NCBI GenBank assembly: GCA_025363325.1
Contig: JANYEF010000237.1
Span: 1 to 6,012 of the forward strand
From: Nitrospira sp.
GTDB lineage: Bacteria; Nitrospirota; Nitrospiria; Nitrospirales; Nitrospiraceae
Direction: 5' to 3'
Length of the DNA: 6,012 bases
Shown one piece after another: positions 4,950-6,012 of this stretch (the stretch's first letter is position 1; each line of letters starts with the position of its first letter). Below the pieces are notes generated by a model. That model searched no databases. It saw nothing but the letters and a program-made list of their open reading frames with translations, and had not been told where the DNA came from. The position numbers and the translations under genes are program-made.

Positions 4950-6011
4950 TCACTTCGCAATCGTGATGCTGGGGATTCCGACGCGAGGCACCTCGGTGAC
5001 GGTCATTTGGAACAAGAGGTACAGCAATTGGAAGGCCTCGCGGTTCCATCGCGCCATCGGTCCGGAGGCGTTGACCGCGTAATATTTTCCATGGGACTGA
5101 ATCGACAGGTCGGCTCCCGAGGGCGCTCCATCCGATAGCAGGAGTTCCATGGTGTGGACGGGATTTTCGTGGACCACCGGGGTTCGCGGGTCTTTGTCAA
5201 CGTGGTATTCGGGGTCTTCTTCCAGCGACCGTCCCAGAAAGTTCAGAATGGTATTGAAGCTCCGCAACCGGAAATCTCCCTTGAGGGGGTATTCCCCTCC
5301 GACGTGCCCTGGGCGGATGTCGAAGGACACATCGTTGAGGTGCCCTTCCTCCGTTTCCTCGATCAACCGGGCCCGTTCGTCGGGTGAGAGTGTGTCGGGG
5401 TCATAGTTGGTGATGAGAATTTGTCCCATGATTTGTTTTCGAAGGGTGTAGCTGTTGTCTTTCTGGCTGTAGGTCACGAGATACTCTTTCTGTAACGCCT
5501 GGAAGCCTTCGGCTGTGACCGAGTTGGCGGGAATCGTCCAGGTCCGATTGTAGACGAGCGGCTCGGCATAGAGCTGGTTCTGGTCCTGAATGGACGAGAG
5601 GTGCGTTACCACGCGACGGAACGTCTCATAGCCCGTCCGATCTGCCGGTGTATTGCGGTAAGCGACCTCCTGACCATTCTCCCTGATCCGCAGTTCCTGC
5701 ACCATCAGCCGGAGCAACAGATCGATGTCGTACCGCTGCCGGAGCAGGAGCGTGAACTTGGTTTCCTGAAAGGGGGTCAAGAGCCGCTGGGTGAACTCGT
5801 CTCCTTCGATCGGCACGATACTGATGGTGGGGTTCTCCGCCACGCTGCCGCCGAAGATCGGCATGAGTGCCCTGCCGGTCTCTCCCGTGAATGCCGGCGT
5901 GGCACCGGCGCTGACACGGAAATCGAACGTTGCGGCGATATTCGAGACGCCGGTGAAGTGAATGGGTTGATGCTGATGGGCGCGGGCGATGTTGATGAGC
6001 AGTTGTTTGGA
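4950..6011 (-). CDS. Conserved-looking uncharacterised protein, 5'-partial
   Basis: The frame is open from the window edge to TGA at 4950-4952, giving 353 residues. The ATG at 5862-5864 is probably internal, because the 49 codons before it read as good protein (KQLLINIARAHQHQPIHFTG, then VSNIAATFDFRVS). That N-terminal wording reminds me of uncharacterised envelope proteins or lipoproteins in proteobacteria that begin with a QLLLNIVRA...P..FT.VS segment after a lipobox, but this is recall, and the lipobox would lie outside the window. The rest is polar without membrane segments: a region rich in Arg and Leu (LLLRQRYDIDLLLRLMVQEL), a mixed middle, an acidic stretch (SPDERARLIEETEEGH), and a C-terminus ending in VTEVPRVGIPSITIAK. 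No catalytic motif is recognised. Codon use matches the membrane protein and GIY-YIG genes rather than the AT-rich gene at the window start. Confidence 0.8.
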   Translation of the reverse strand, partial: SKQLLINIARAHQHQPIHFTGVSNIAATFDFRVSAGATPAFTGETGRALMPIFGGSVAENPTISIVPIEGDEFTQRLLTPFQETKFTLLLRQRYDIDLLLRLMVQELRIRENGQEVAYRNTPADRTGYETFRRVVTHLSSIQDQNQLYAEPLVYNRTWTIPANSVTAEGFQALQKEYLVTYSQKDNSYTLRKQIMGQILITNYDPDTLSPDERARLIEETEEGHLNDVSFDIRPGHVGGEYPLKGDFRLRSFNTILNFLGRSLEEDPEYHVDKDPRTPVVHENPVHTMELLLSDGAPSGADLSIQSHGKYYAVNASGPMARWNREAFQLLYLLFQMTVTEVPRVGIPSITIAK

Positions 6012-6012
6012 G

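Overview
The window reads as a piece of a moderately GC-rich Gram-negative chromosome. The style of the PilZ proteins, a possible sigma-54 promoter and a recurrent intergenic hairpin (consensus recalled as common in Nitrospira genomes) suggest a Nitrospira-like bacterium. That assignment is an inference, not proven here. Most of the window is an accessory stretch with several decaying genes.

Layout. Positions 2-382 (+) hold the 3' part of a DUF6932-type nucleotidyltransferase-fold gene, visibly more AT-rich than what follows. Its stop codon lies at the edge of a complete 1.07-kb IS30-family element (381-1451) carrying one intact DDE transposase. About 250 bp without a gene follows the element (1452-1702); it holds a possible rho-independent terminator and nothing else I can support. 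From there on all genes are on the minus strand.

Reading the minus strand from high to low coordinates: the 3' part of a large uncharacterised gene (4950-6011); a 200-bp intergenic island full of hairpins and CCAGACAGA-type repeats (4781-4923); a small GIY-YIG protein (4468-4746); a PilZ gene cut short by a TGA codon, with its lost tail still readable downstream (3981-4315); a single-pass membrane protein of unknown function (3147-3974), starting 6 nt after that tail; a small helical hypothetical gene broken by a one-base frameshift in a C run (2699-3020); an intact PilZ gene with a strong ribosome binding site and a possible sigma-54 promoter (2090-2464); and, directly after its TAG stop and in the same frame, a 128-aa miniature of a contractile tail sheath protein (1703-2089), which keeps the C-terminal domain and perhaps the extreme N-terminus.

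How the parts work together: the PilZ proteins would be cyclic-di-GMP effectors, and the broken PilZ gene and the membrane protein look like one transcription unit. No complete multi-gene system is visible. The sheath relic, two disrupted genes, an IS and an IS-abutted nucleotidyltransferase gene look like remodelling and decay. The most unusual points are the in-frame PilZ-TAG-mini-sheath junction, the double-lesion PilZ gene and the structured island at 4781-4923.
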